Below, in pieces: positions 8,069 to 16,760 of a stretch of DNA of 64,000 bases. The DNA comes from Cryptoclostridium sp036644995 (GTDB taxonomy: Bacteria > Bacillota > Dehalobacteriia > UBA7702): the NCBI GenBank assembly GCA_036644995.1, contig JAVXOZ010000001.1, positions 1 to 64,000 on the forward strand. Direction: 5' to 3'. Below the pieces are notes generated by a model that had not been told where the DNA came from, made no database searches, and saw only the letters and a program-made list of their open reading frames with translations. The position numbers were made by a program, and so were the translations under genes. How positions within the stretch are numbered: position 1 is the first letter of the stretch; every line of letters starts with the position of its first letter.

Positions 8069-9391
8069 TTAATTAATTACTCTTTTTACAATGATGCGGG
8101 TGCCATCTAAAGCAGTTACCAGCACTTTTACCCCAACCTCAATAAAATCGCCCTCGGTAACCACATCTACACGGTTCCCTTCAATATCCACCTCACCTGC
8201 GGGACGCAACGGTGTTAATGACACACCTTCTTTACCCATATATAACATATTATCCATATTGGGTGAGGTATATCCGCTTTCATTATCGGTTTTATCGTGT
8301 AAAATAAATTTTTTCCAAATTCCTCTGGTTTTTTTGTTTTTCATACTAATCCCCACTATTATACAAGCTACTATCAAAGCAACAATAATTGAAATAGTCG
8401 CTACTTGCCAAGACGACGACACTAAATAAATACTGGCCAATACTGATATACCGCCGGCAATACCGGGAATGCCAAAACCCGGAGTAACAAATCCTTCAAT
8501 AATCATGAGAACTACACCTAAGATAAACAACACCACGGCTACCCAGCCCGCACTGTTTACCACCATGTGGCCGGTAAAATACAGGGCAAAAGAACAAACA
8601 CCCACAACTCCCGCCACACCAAAAGCAGTGGTGAGCAACTCAATAATTATACCTAATAAACCAATAGAAATAAGCATACCGGAAACCACAGGGTTACATA
8701 TAAATGCTGCAAATTTTTCCAACCCCGAGGCTTCAACCATCTGCACAGTACCCATATCCACGCCCATAGCCGTGGAAATTTCACCGTAATTTTTCATAGA
8801 GCCATCGGATATGCCATATTTTAAAGCTTGAGCATCGCTCAAAGTTAAAAGCCTACCTTTTTCAACCAATCCTTCAATGGCAATGGTATCATCTGCCATA
8901 GCAGCCATTATATCAGGGTCTTTACCTCTGGCTTCAGCTGTGGACTTAAGCTCTGAAACCCAAGCAGACATGGTTTTTTCATCTGCTTTTTCTTCACCCA
9001 ATCTGGCTTCTGCGGCACCAATGGTGCTCCCCGGTGACATAAACAATTTTTCACCTGCCACGGAAATAAGAGAGCCTGCAGATAACGCTTGTTTATTAAC
9101 AAAGGTTACAATGGGAATAGGTGAAGTTAAAATATCATCTTTTATAGAAATAGCGGAATCAATATAACCACCATAGGTATTAACCTCCACAATTAAAAGG
9201 TCTGCCATACCCAAATTAGCTTCATTTATTGCTTTTTCCACCAAATCAACTGTGGTATTATCTATTTCACTATCAATCTGTACCACATAAACATTGGGTT
9301 TATCATCGGATTTTTCATTTGCTGCTGCAACACCCACTGAACTCAATATACAAATCATACACAAAAATAGTATGGGTAAGAATTTTTTCAT
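8069..9391 (-). CDS. NfeD family membrane-bound ClpP-class serine protease
   Basis: The protein is 440 residues. It has an N-terminal signal peptide (MKKFLPILFLCMICILS, cleavage near the AAAN at about 23-25). A ClpP-like domain follows, with QALSAGSLISVAGEK around residues 101-115, where Ser104 is the likely nucleophile. Four or five membrane segments span about residues 225-350. A C-terminal soluble OB-fold NfeD domain ends the chain (GVSLTPLRPAGEVDIEG onward). This is the long, YqeZ-type NfeD. It partners the flotillin-like protein encoded just downstream, and in related bacteria the pair acts at membrane microdomains. A promoter is seen immediately upstream (9419-9447). Confidence 0.92.
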   Translation of the reverse strand: MKKFLPILFLCMICILSSVGVAAANEKSDDKPNVYVVQIDSEIDNTTVDLVEKAINEANLGMADLLIVEVNTYGGYIDSAISIKDDILTSPIPIVTFVNKQALSAGSLISVAGEKLFMSPGSTIGAAEARLGEEKADEKTMSAWVSELKSTAEARGKDPDIMAAMADDTIAIEGLVEKGRLLTLSDAQALKYGISDGSMKNYGEISTAMGVDMGTVQMVEASGLEKFAAFICNPVVSGMLISIGLLGIIIELLTTAFGVAGVVGVCSFALYFTGHMVVNSAGWVAVVLFILGVVLMIIEGFVTPGFGIPGIAGGISVLASIYLVSSSWQVATISIIVALIVACIIVGISMKNKKTRGIWKKFILHDKTDNESGYTSPNMDNMLYMGKEGVSLTPLRPAGEVDIEGNRVDVVTEGDFIEVGVKVLVTALDGTRIIVKRVIN

Positions 9392-9418
9392 AAAAACTCC
9401 TCTCTGTTGAATATAGCT

Positions 9419-9447
9419 ATTATACTATAAAACAGACCTGTATACAA
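9419..9447 (-). promoter_or_regulatory. Candidate sigma-A promoter of nfeD-floA
   Basis: On the minus strand a -35 TTGTAT (9442-9447) and a -10 TATAAT (9419-9424) are separated by 17 bp. They lie about 28 bp upstream of the nfeD start. The spacer contains the small palindrome ACAGGTCTGT. The remainder of the 280-bp gap to ygiQ shows no gene. Confidence 0.55.
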
Positions 9448-9673
9448 TAGTAGCACACCTAAAATTCAGTAAGTCTATAAATACTTCATGCTGTGTACAC
9501 AATGGATTTTTACAAAGGATAAATGGACTTTAAAAAATTTAAAACCACCTAAAATCCAAAATAAACCATATACAACAACACCGCAAATATTTAAGTTTTA
9601 TTCCATATTATAACTTAAATACAGTAAAAATCATTTTATAAACGTTTAATTCAAATAATCAAAAAACACACAA

Positions 9674-11803
9674 TTATTTTTTACGTCTGGGCTTGGATTT
9701 TTTATTATACTTTTTAGCTCCAAAATCCTGTTTTGCCCCATCTTGTTTATATTTGAAGCTGGATTTTCCACTATCGGATTTAGGTTTAAAATTTAGTTTT
9801 TCCCCATCTTCTTTGGGTTTAAAACCAAATTTTTCATCAATAATCGTAGACTTAGAATTCACTTTTTTAACTTCTTTCTTATTTCTCAACCTTGGTTTTT
9901 CCCCATCTTCTTTAGGTTTAAACCCGGATTTTTTAGCACTTGTTTTAGGCTTAAAACTCTTTTTCCCCTCACCGATTTTAGACTCGGTGCTTGGCTGCTC
10001 CTCAACTTTTTTGGTAATACCAAAGGGCACCAAGGCATCTTTTCCCGTTAGCAAATCTTCCCTACCTGCTTTTTCCAAGGCTTCTTTTATCAAACCGTAA
10101 TTTTCTCTTCTGTAAGTTTGCAAAAGTGCCCTTTGGAGTTGTTTTTCTTTACCTGATTTAGGCACATATACGCTTTCCTCGGTAAAAGGGTTCATTTCCG
10201 TATAATACATTGCGGTGGAAACCGTGCCCGGGGTGGGGTAAAAATCCTGAACCTGCTCAGGACGTATTTTATTCTTCTTAAGCCATAAAGCAACCTCCAC
10301 CGCATCGCTCATGGTAGAGCCGGGGTGGGAGCTCATTAAATAGGGCAAAATATATTGGTCTTTACCCAGATTTTTGGTGGCAAGATAAAAAGCTTTGGAA
10401 AACTTTTCATATACCCCAATTTCCGGCTTGCCCATACATTGCAAAACTTTTTTGGAAACGTGCTCAGGTGCCACACGCAACTGACCGCTGACATGGTGTT
10501 CAACCAATTCTGAAAGGAAATTATGGTTTTTATCTGCCATAAGGTAATCATATCTGATACCGCTTCTGATAAATACTTTTTTAACCTTGGGCAAATTACG
10601 CAATTTACGCAGTAATTTTAAATAATCGCTGTGATCAGGCTTTATTGATGGGCAAATTTGAGGATAAAGACATTTTTTATGAGCACAAACACCATTTTTT
10701 TCCTGTTTACTGCAAGCGGGACCCCTAAAATTAGCGGTAGCACCACCCACATCATTAATATAGCCCTTAAAATTTGGGCGTTCTGTCATGGCTTCAGCTT
10801 CTTTTAATACAGATTGATGGCTTCTTGCCACCACAAAACGACCTTGATGTATGGGGATAGAGCAAAAATTACAGCCACCAAAACAGCCACGGTTATGAGC
10901 GATGGAAAATTCCACTTCTTCCAAAGCCTTTACACCACCTAATTTTTCATAGGTTTGAGGATAACCATATTCATAAGGAAGGGCATAAACGCTATCCAAT
11001 TCCTCGGTACTCAAAGCCACTGCCGGTGGATTTTGCACAACCATAACTTTACCGTGATTTTGCACCAAGGTTTTACCGTAAACATAATCAGCATTTTCCA
11101 TTTCCAATTTTGTCATTTTACAATATGCAGATTTTTCTTTGGTAACCTTTTCAAGGCTGGCTAAACGCACATGATCATCGTTAAAGGCTGTTCTTTGGGG
11201 TGTGGCATAAACAGTACCCCTTACATCTTTTATCGCAGTTATGGGGATATTATGGCTCAGGCGTTGAGCTATTTCCACTATTTGCTTTTCACCCATACCG
11301 TAAACCAGTAAATCCGCTTCGCTATCCACAAGAATGGATGGCAAAACTTTATTTGCCCAATAATCGTAATGAGCCAAACGGCGCAGGCTTGCCTCTATGC
11401 CCCCTAAAATAATGGGGCTTTCGGGATACAGTTCCCTAATTTTTTTACTGTATACGGTTACAGCCCTATCGGGACGTTTACCTTTAATGTTACCCGGAGT
11501 ATATTTATCATCGCTGCGTTTTCTCTTTGCCACGGTATAATGGGCAACCATGCTATCAATATTGCCACCTGTAACTAAAAATCCCAGTTGAGGCTCACCA
11601 AAAATTTGGAAAGACTCATCTTTTTGCCAATCCGGTTGGGATAATATGGCTACTTTATAGCCTCTTTCTTCCAAAACACGGCCTATTATCGCAGCACCAA
11701 AACTGGGATGGTCTATATAGGCATCACCGGTTACCAACACAAAGTCGGGAGTGCCCCAACCCAATTCATTTATTTCTTCTTTTGTGGTAGGCAAAAAAGC
11801 CAT
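9674..11803 (-). CDS. YgiQ family radical SAM protein with extended basic C-terminal tail
   Basis: The protein is 709 residues. N-terminal motifs (LGWGTPDFVLVTGDAYIDHP) and a central radical SAM cluster motif CFGGCNFC (Cys307, Cys311, Cys314) identify the UPF0313/YgiQ family. These proteins bind a 4Fe-4S cluster and S-adenosylmethionine; their reaction is not established. A second Cys-rich segment (CSKQEKNGVCAHKKC near residue 360) is also family-typical. From about residue 600 the chain continues into a low-complexity, strongly basic tail. The tail has repeated FKPKEDGEK-like units and ends KSKPRRKK, which may bind RNA or ribosomes. The gene is monocistronic. The long gap after it (to 9447) has no obvious terminator. 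Confidence 0.9.
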   Translation of the reverse strand: MAFLPTTKEEINELGWGTPDFVLVTGDAYIDHPSFGAAIIGRVLEERGYKVAILSQPDWQKDESFQIFGEPQLGFLVTGGNIDSMVAHYTVAKRKRSDDKYTPGNIKGKRPDRAVTVYSKKIRELYPESPIILGGIEASLRRLAHYDYWANKVLPSILVDSEADLLVYGMGEKQIVEIAQRLSHNIPITAIKDVRGTVYATPQRTAFNDDHVRLASLEKVTKEKSAYCKMTKLEMENADYVYGKTLVQNHGKVMVVQNPPAVALSTEELDSVYALPYEYGYPQTYEKLGGVKALEEVEFSIAHNRGCFGGCNFCSIPIHQGRFVVARSHQSVLKEAEAMTERPNFKGYINDVGGATANFRGPACSKQEKNGVCAHKKCLYPQICPSIKPDHSDYLKLLRKLRNLPKVKKVFIRSGIRYDYLMADKNHNFLSELVEHHVSGQLRVAPEHVSKKVLQCMGKPEIGVYEKFSKAFYLATKNLGKDQYILPYLMSSHPGSTMSDAVEVALWLKKNKIRPEQVQDFYPTPGTVSTAMYYTEMNPFTEESVYVPKSGKEKQLQRALLQTYRRENYGLIKEALEKAGREDLLTGKDALVPFGITKKVEEQPSTESKIGEGKKSFKPKTSAKKSGFKPKEDGEKPRLRNKKEVKKVNSKSTIIDEKFGFKPKEDGEKLNFKPKSDSGKSSFKYKQDGAKQDFGAKKYNKKSKPRRKK

Positions 11804-12135
11804 ACTTCACCAATCTTTCTTCAGCGATAACATCGCTTTTTTATAAACTAAATCTATTCTTCAATAATAATATGAGCATTCAGAGAAAATAATATCCGCA
11901 TATAATAATATCCGCATATATTGAAACAACATGTCAACACGTATTGAAACAACGGAAAATGAAAATGGATAAAACAAATATTTTTTCATTAATAGTTTCT
12001 AAAATCTCTAAAAATCTCCTATTTTGGGTTTTAGTAAATGTTAAACTATACTTTAAAACCACTATCCATAATATTCTCTGAAAATCTCCTAATTATATTA
12101 TACTATATTACGATATAAAAGGCAAAATAAACATG
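11804..12135. other. Intergenic region, no gene
   Basis: The sequence is AT-rich with no supported ORF. It contains two tandem copies of AATAATATCCGCATAT (about 11888-11919) and two copies of TATTGAAACAAC (about 11918-11953), both short direct repeats of unknown role. The ygiQ promoter must lie here, but I could not pick one with confidence. Confidence 0.5.
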
Positions 12136-12168
12136 AAAAAACGAAGAACCGTTACGTTCTCCGTTTTT
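12136..12168 (-). terminator. Intrinsic terminator after rpsU
   Basis: The hairpin AAAAACGAAGAAC / GTTCTCCGTTTTT lies 27 bp past the rpsU stop on the minus strand, with a T-run in that direction. It ends the prmA-rsmE-mtaB-HIT-rpsU transcript. Confidence 0.75.
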
Positions 12169-12194
12169 AGATTTTCGCAAATTACAAAATGGAA

Positions 12195-12371
12195 TTATTT
12201 CCATTTTCTTTTACGAGCGGCTTCAGATTTTTTCTTTCTTCTGACGCTCGGTTTTTCATAATGTTCGTGGCGTCTTATATCAGCCATTACACCTGCCTTT
12301 TGGCAACTCCGTTTGAAACGGCGCAGGGCACTGTCTAAGCTTTCATTTTTACCAACACGTACTTCGCTCAT
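12195..12371 (-). CDS. rpsU: 30S ribosomal protein S21
   Basis: This 58-residue basic protein (MSEVRVGKNESLDSALRRFK) ends in RRKKKSEAARKRKWK, the usual S21 shape. It joins the 30S subunit near the anti-Shine-Dalgarno end of 16S rRNA. The start is ATG at 12371, preceded by the very strong ribosome binding site GGAGGGAGGGATAAG. Upstream in-frame codons add a non-homologous extension and are rejected. It is the last gene of the prmA-rsmE-mtaB-HIT group, its common place in Firmicutes, although the 125-bp gap upstream could hold its own promoter. Confidence 0.97.
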   Translation of the reverse strand: MSEVRVGKNESLDSALRRFKRSCQKAGVMADIRRHEHYEKPSVRRKKKSEAARKRKWK

Positions 12372-12496
12372 TCTTATCCCTCCCTCCGCTGCTACCAAAA
12401 TGATAGAGTGATGAATACAATGTACCATAGAATTATATCAAAATTTTGATGCTTAGTCAATAAAAATGTTTTAAATTTTCGTATTAATTATAAATA

Positions 12497-12838
12497 TCAG
12501 ACAAATATGCCCAATTTTTCGCCCCCAAGCAAGTGAAAATGGATATGAAAAACTTCCTGACCACCATATTCCTTGCAATTATTAACAATTCTATAACCTT
12601 TTTCAGATAAGCCTTTTTCCTCTGCAATTTTAGCGGCTACCCAGTGAATTTCACCGATAACCCCTTTATCTTCTTCTTTCATATCAGCAAGTGTACTGAT
12701 ATGTTTTTTGGGTATCAATAAAATATGAACTTTTGCCAAAGGATTTACATCTTCAAATGCTAAAATATTTTCATCTTCATAAACTATTTTTGAAGGAATT
12801 TCTCTATTGATTATTTTACAAAAAATACAATCTTCCAA
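12497..12838 (-). CDS. HIT family nucleotide-binding hydrolase
   Basis: This 113-residue protein of the histidine triad family (Hint/HinT branch) hydrolyses nucleotide phosphoramidates or adenylates. It begins EDCIFCKIINREIPSKIVYED, with the zinc-type CxxC at the N-terminus, and ends with the triad HIHFHLLGG. The start is taken as TTG at 12838. AAGGAG sits ten bases upstream, and homologous proteins begin at this point. A longer frame from 12886 would run into mtaB coding sequence. It follows mtaB by 25 bp and belongs to the same transcript. Confidence 0.92.
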   Translation of the reverse strand: MEDCIFCKIINREIPSKIVYEDENILAFEDVNPLAKVHILLIPKKHISTLADMKEEDKGVIGEIHWVAAKIAEEKGLSEKGYRIVNNCKEYGGQEVFHIHFHLLGGEKLGIFV

Positions 12839-12863
12839 TGTATTTACACTCCTTAAAGTTTCG

Positions 12864-14180
12864 TTAATCTTCAATTTCCGTGCCAATAATTACACCTTCA
12901 TCATTGGTTTCTGCTTTTACTTTTACTATTTTACCAGATAGATTTTTTCTGGAACTCTTAAATTTAACTAAAATAAAGTTACCTGAATGCCCCTGGTAAT
13001 AACCTTTACTGTCCTTATTTTCCACCAGAACTTCCAATTCTTCACCAATAAATTTTTGAGCAAAGCGTATTTTCATTTTTTCCCCAAAGGTCAGCAATTC
13101 TTTTTGACGGACTGCCATTAAAGTGCCGGGCACTCGATTGGGAAAAATGGCGGCTTTGGTTCCGGGACGAGGCGAATAAGGAAAAGCGTGAATTGAGGCA
13201 AAATGGGCTTCCGCCACCATATCCACGGTATTTTCAAAAGCACCTTGGCTTTCTCCGGGGAAACCAACCATTATATCGGCACTGATGGCAACATCGGGTA
13301 TTTTGCTATATATGCGTTTTACTAAATCCAAATAATACTCTCTGCTGTAATGGCGACCCATTGAGGTTAAAATACCATTATCACCACTTTGGAGAGGTAT
13401 ATGGAAAGAATTGCAAAATCTCGGTTCTGTTGCCATCAACTCTATAAGTTCATCGCTAACTTCTTTAGGCTCTAAGGAGCTTATACGTATCCGCTCCATA
13501 TCGGTACATTTCAATATACCTTTAACCACTTTAGCCAAAGTGGTTTCAACATTCAAATCTTTACCGTAAAACCCCGTATGTATCCCGGTTAAAACCACCT
13601 CACGAAATCCCTGCCGTGTTAGGCTACGAGCCTCGGCAATAATATCCTCAAGGGGTCGGCTCACCACAGGCCCACGCACATAGGGCACAATGCAATAGGT
13701 GCAAAACTGGTCACACCCATCTTGGATTTTTAAATATGCTCTAACCCTATTGGTTTCTTTATCTTTAACCCCTGCTTTGGGAAAATGATGCCGACAAAGG
13801 ATATTGCTTACTTCCAACTGGGGTTTTTGCTTATGCCGCATTTCTTCAACATAATCCACCAAGTTTTCTTTTTCGCCATTACCGGTAATCAAAGCCACAC
13901 CGGGCACATCTAAAAGCTCATGCCCTGCTCTTTGGCTATAACAACCGGTAATAACCACCAAAGCCCCGGGGTTTTCTTTATATAAATGTCTGATAACACG
14001 TCTGCTTTTACTTTCAGCTGTTTTAGTAACACAGCAAGTATTTACAACAACAATATCTGCTTCTTTTTTACTTCTGGCTATTTCGTAACCACGATTGATG
14101 AAATCTTGGGCAAGAGCCTCGCTTTCATATTGATTTACTCTGCAACCTAAAGTAACAATAGCTACTTTTTCAATTTTCAA
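12864..14180 (-). CDS. mtaB: tRNA (N6-threonylcarbamoyladenosine(37)-C2)-methylthiotransferase MtaB
   Basis: The protein is 438 residues. An N-terminal methylthiotransferase domain has three cluster cysteines in TLGCRVNQYES, VNTCCVTKTAES and ITGCYSQRAG. The radical SAM domain has CDQFCTYC near residue 155, and a C-terminal TRAM-type RNA-binding domain completes it. MtaB adds a methylthio group to t6A37 in ANN-decoding tRNAs, using two 4Fe-4S clusters and SAM. The TLGCRVNQYE start distinguishes MtaB from MiaB and RimO. The start overlaps the rsmE stop by about 10 bp, so translation is coupled. Confidence 0.95.
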   Translation of the reverse strand: MKIEKVAIVTLGCRVNQYESEALAQDFINRGYEIARSKKEADIVVVNTCCVTKTAESKSRRVIRHLYKENPGALVVITGCYSQRAGHELLDVPGVALITGNGEKENLVDYVEEMRHKQKPQLEVSNILCRHHFPKAGVKDKETNRVRAYLKIQDGCDQFCTYCIVPYVRGPVVSRPLEDIIAEARSLTRQGFREVVLTGIHTGFYGKDLNVETTLAKVVKGILKCTDMERIRISSLEPKEVSDELIELMATEPRFCNSFHIPLQSGDNGILTSMGRHYSREYYLDLVKRIYSKIPDVAISADIMVGFPGESQGAFENTVDMVAEAHFASIHAFPYSPRPGTKAAIFPNRVPGTLMAVRQKELLTFGEKMKIRFAQKFIGEELEVLVENKDSKGYYQGHSGNFILVKFKSSRKNLSGKIVKVKAETNDEGVIIGTEIED

Positions 14181-14919
14181 CGATACGCCCCCAATCTCCT
14201 AATTCATACATAATGCCAACCAAACAGCTTAATCCTGCGGTTTCTGTTCTTAAAATTCTTGGTCCCATAGTCACAGATACGCCACCTTTTCTTACAATTA
14301 ACTTTGCCTCTTGGTCCGAAAAGCCACCTTCTGGCCCAATAAGAATAGCAATATTTTTTGTGGTAACTTTTAGTAATTCACTTTTTAAGCCATGATTTCC
14401 TTCTTTTTCATAGCAAAAAAGAATATGTGTATCCTCAGGCAGAAAATCCAGTGCTTTTTCGGGATTTTCCAAAACTTTAATAATGGGTATTTTACCCCTA
14501 CCGCACTGTTCTGCTGCGGCGGCGGCTATTTTTTGATATCTTTTGGTTTTTTCCTCAATTTTGCCTTTCAAACGCACTTGTGAATTTTCGCTTTCCACAG
14601 GTAAAATACCATAGATACCCAGTTCCACACACTTTTGAATAATTTGTTCCATTTTATCCCCACGGGGCAAGCACTGAATCAAATAAACATTAATGGGTGG
14701 CTCATTTTCTATATCCTTAATTTCTAAAATATTTAATCTTATTTCTTTTTTGCTGATTGCGGATATTTGTCCATGATAAATTTTTTCTGCATTATCGGAA
14801 AAATCCAATTCATCATTTATTTTACAGCGTAAAACAGAGCCAAGATGATGGCACAAATCGCCATCTATTATTATTTCGTTATTTAAAACATTATTTTCTT
14901 TTATAAAATAGGTGCTCAT
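14170..14919 (-). CDS. rsmE: 16S rRNA (uracil(1498)-N3)-methyltransferase RsmE
   Basis: This 249-residue SPOUT methyltransferase methylates U1498 of 16S rRNA in the assembled 30S subunit. The C-terminal SPOUT knot motifs are LIGPEGGFSDQEA and LGPRILRTETAG-like sequence. The N-terminus forms a PUA-like domain. The ATG at 14919 is chosen because GGGAG precedes it, and it overlaps the prmA stop in an ATGA arrangement. The longer frame from 14955 would overlap prmA by 40 bases. Confidence 0.95.
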   Translation of the reverse strand: MSTYFIKENNVLNNEIIIDGDLCHHLGSVLRCKINDELDFSDNAEKIYHGQISAISKKEIRLNILEIKDIENEPPINVYLIQCLPRGDKMEQIIQKCVELGIYGILPVESENSQVRLKGKIEEKTKRYQKIAAAAAEQCGRGKIPIIKVLENPEKALDFLPEDTHILFCYEKEGNHGLKSELLKVTTKNIAILIGPEGGFSDQEAKLIVRKGGVSVTMGPRILRTETAGLSCLVGIMYELGDWGRIVEN

Positions 14920-15863
14920 TCCCACTCTCCCTTGATTGCGGAAACCGTTACCCAATCACCCTCGGTGATAACTTCAATAACCTCAAACCCATATTTTTTT
15001 AAGGCACTGAAAACTTGTTCCTGTTTGGTATTGATAATACCACCACCTATAAATATGCCGCCGGATTTTATCATTTTAGCAGCTTCAGGTAATACCTTAA
15101 CAATAACATCGGCAATAATATTAGCTACTATAATATCAAAATCCGTTAAATAGCTTATTTTATTTTTGGTAATATCTTTTTCTAAAACTTCAATTTTAGT
15201 CATTAACCCATTGATACGGGTGTTTTTTACCGTTGCCTGTATAGCTTCTCTGTCCATATCCACGGCAAATACTTTTTTTGCACCCAAAAGCCCTGCTGCC
15301 ACAGCCAAAATACCTGTGCCACACCCTAAATCCATTATTTTCATTCCAGGCTTTATTTGTTGCTCCAAAAGTTTTAAAGCACCGCCGGTGGTGGGGTGGT
15401 TACCTGTGCCAAATGCCAAACCCGGATCCAACTCTAAAACAATATCATTTTCTTCTTTTTCATATGGTTCCCACTGGGGTTTAATAACTAAATGCTCTCC
15501 CACTTTAAAAGGCTTATAATATTGCTTCCAAGAATCTTGCCAGCTTTCATCATCTAACAGCCAAAATTGGTAAGTAATGGGGTTTTCTTCATGGACTGCC
15601 TGAAAAACTTCTAAGGCGGCAATCATTGATCTTCTGGTTTTTTCCCAATCTGCATCGGGGAAATAGCCTTTAACCAAAATATCAGTTTTGCTCTCATCCA
15701 CATCTTCATCATCCCAAATTTCCGCAAGTCCGGCTTTTATGCTATTACGCACAAAATGGGCACCTTCGGCAGACACACCCTGAGCACCGTATTCCAAAAG
15801 TAAGTTTGTAAGTTCATCCTCTAAATCTTTATGACCACAAATTTCCGTAATATAATATGCCAT
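14916..15863 (-). CDS. prmA: Ribosomal protein L11 methyltransferase
   Basis: The protein is 315 residues. An N-terminal L11-recognition domain is followed by a class I methyltransferase domain with DPGLAFGTGNHPTT and motif I DLGCGTGILAVAAG. PrmA trimethylates ribosomal protein L11 using SAM. GGAGGTGG precedes the ATG. In most Firmicutes prmA follows dnaJ directly. Here a divergent ECF sigma module lies between them, so prmA must be served by a promoter in 15864-16050. Confidence 0.95.
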   Translation of the reverse strand: MAYYITEICGHKDLEDELTNLLLEYGAQGVSAEGAHFVRNSIKAGLAEIWDDEDVDESKTDILVKGYFPDADWEKTRRSMIAALEVFQAVHEENPITYQFWLLDDESWQDSWKQYYKPFKVGEHLVIKPQWEPYEKEENDIVLELDPGLAFGTGNHPTTGGALKLLEQQIKPGMKIMDLGCGTGILAVAAGLLGAKKVFAVDMDREAIQATVKNTRINGLMTKIEVLEKDITKNKISYLTDFDIIVANIIADVIVKVLPEAAKMIKSGGIFIGGGIINTKQEQVFSALKKYGFEVIEVITEGDWVTVSAIKGEWE

Positions 15864-16055
15864 GAGTCCACCTCCGTTTCATAGATTGGTTCAGCAAAAG
15901 GGTTTTAACATAGGTTACCACCTTTATTTTACATAAAGATGACCTATTATGCAAGTGGGATTTTTTAACTTATGTCTAATTTTAAGAAATAATACGTTAA
16001 AATATCTTTACTACATGATATTATGGCAAATTCTCCTTTTTTTTACTGACACAAG

Positions 16056-16083
16056 CGTTACATTTATGCTATTATGACATACA
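16056..16083 (+). promoter_or_regulatory. Candidate ECF-type promoter of the sigma gene (two-block motif)
   Basis: Block 1 CGTTACATT (16056-16064) and block 2 TGACATACA (16075-16083) are separated by exactly 10 bp. The same pair with the same spacing recurs upstream of the partner gene at 16677-16704 (block 2 there TGATATATA). The matched layout ahead of both genes is what an autoregulated ECF promoter would look like. It is not a known consensus that I can name. Confidence 0.5.
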
Positions 16084-16130
16084 TAACTAAAGGCATATCA
16101 TGTGATGTTAAAATGAAATGTGAGGTTAAA

Positions 16131-16667
16131 ATGGAGAAGTATTATGAAACCCTCTTTTTTGAGAATTTATGTAAACAATACTATAAACGTATTTTTCAAT
16201 ATTTAATGGTAAAAGTTCACGACCCTGAAGTAGCAGCAGATTTGGTGCAAAACACCTTTTTGGTAGCTTGGGAAAAAAGAAATACTTTGGCAAAGCACGA
16301 AAATCCCTTGGGGTTTTTATATGTTACCGCTCAAAATATAGCTTTTTCCTATTTGCGTCAAGCCAAAAAAGCGCCAACACCACTCCCTGAAGGGTACACA
16401 CCCTGCACCGATGACCATGATGTATTTGAAACCATAGAAAAACAACGGGATAATAATATAGATGAAACCAAATATGTGGATACTATTTTAAAAACCTTAC
16501 CCTTAAGTACCAAGGAGCTTTATCAAAATTACTATATAGACAAGTTATCCATTAGTGAAATTGCCAAAAACCACCACTCCACCGAGGTTGCGGTGCGAAT
16601 GCGGCTGGTGAGGTTACGTAAACGCATAAAAAAAGAAGTTCACAATCAGCATTTGGAATTACTTTAA
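16131..16667 (+). CDS. ECF-type RNA polymerase sigma factor
   Basis: This sigma-70 family protein of about 178 residues has only regions 2 and 4. Region 2 covers about residues 8-75 (YKRIFQYLMVKVHDPEVAADLVQNTFLVAWEKR, DNA melting and -10 recognition). Region 4 covers about 118-168 (LKTLPLSTKELYQNYYIDKLSISEIAKNH, helix-turn-helix for -35). The start at 16131 (MEKYYETLFF) has GAGG five bases upstream. Earlier in-frame ATGs (16074, 16113) give non-homologous extensions and weaker sites. The next gene encodes a likely membrane anti-sigma protein. The pair sits opposite to the flanking heat-shock and translation genes. Confidence 0.88.
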   Translation: MEKYYETLFFENLCKQYYKRIFQYLMVKVHDPEVAADLVQNTFLVAWEKRNTLAKHENPLGFLYVTAQNIAFSYLRQAKKAPTPLPEGYTPCTDDHDVFETIEKQRDNNIDETKYVDTILKTLPLSTKELYQNYYIDKLSISEIAKNHHSTEVAVRMRLVRLRKRIKKEVHNQHLELL

Positions 16668-16676
16668 TTTTATTAA

Positions 16677-16704
16677 CGTTACATTCTTGAAAAATTGATA
16701 TATA
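16677..16704 (+). promoter_or_regulatory. Candidate ECF-type promoter of the anti-sigma gene (second two-block motif)
   Basis: CGTTACATT at 16677-16685 and TGATATATA at 16696-16704 repeat the arrangement found before the sigma gene, with the same 10-bp gap. The motif starts only 10 bp after the sigma stop and about 84 bp before the partner gene start. Confidence 0.45.
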
Positions 16705-16760
16705 GAGATATAAGGTTGCGCAATCCTTAAATAAGTTTAAGTAAGTTGGAGGTATACCCC

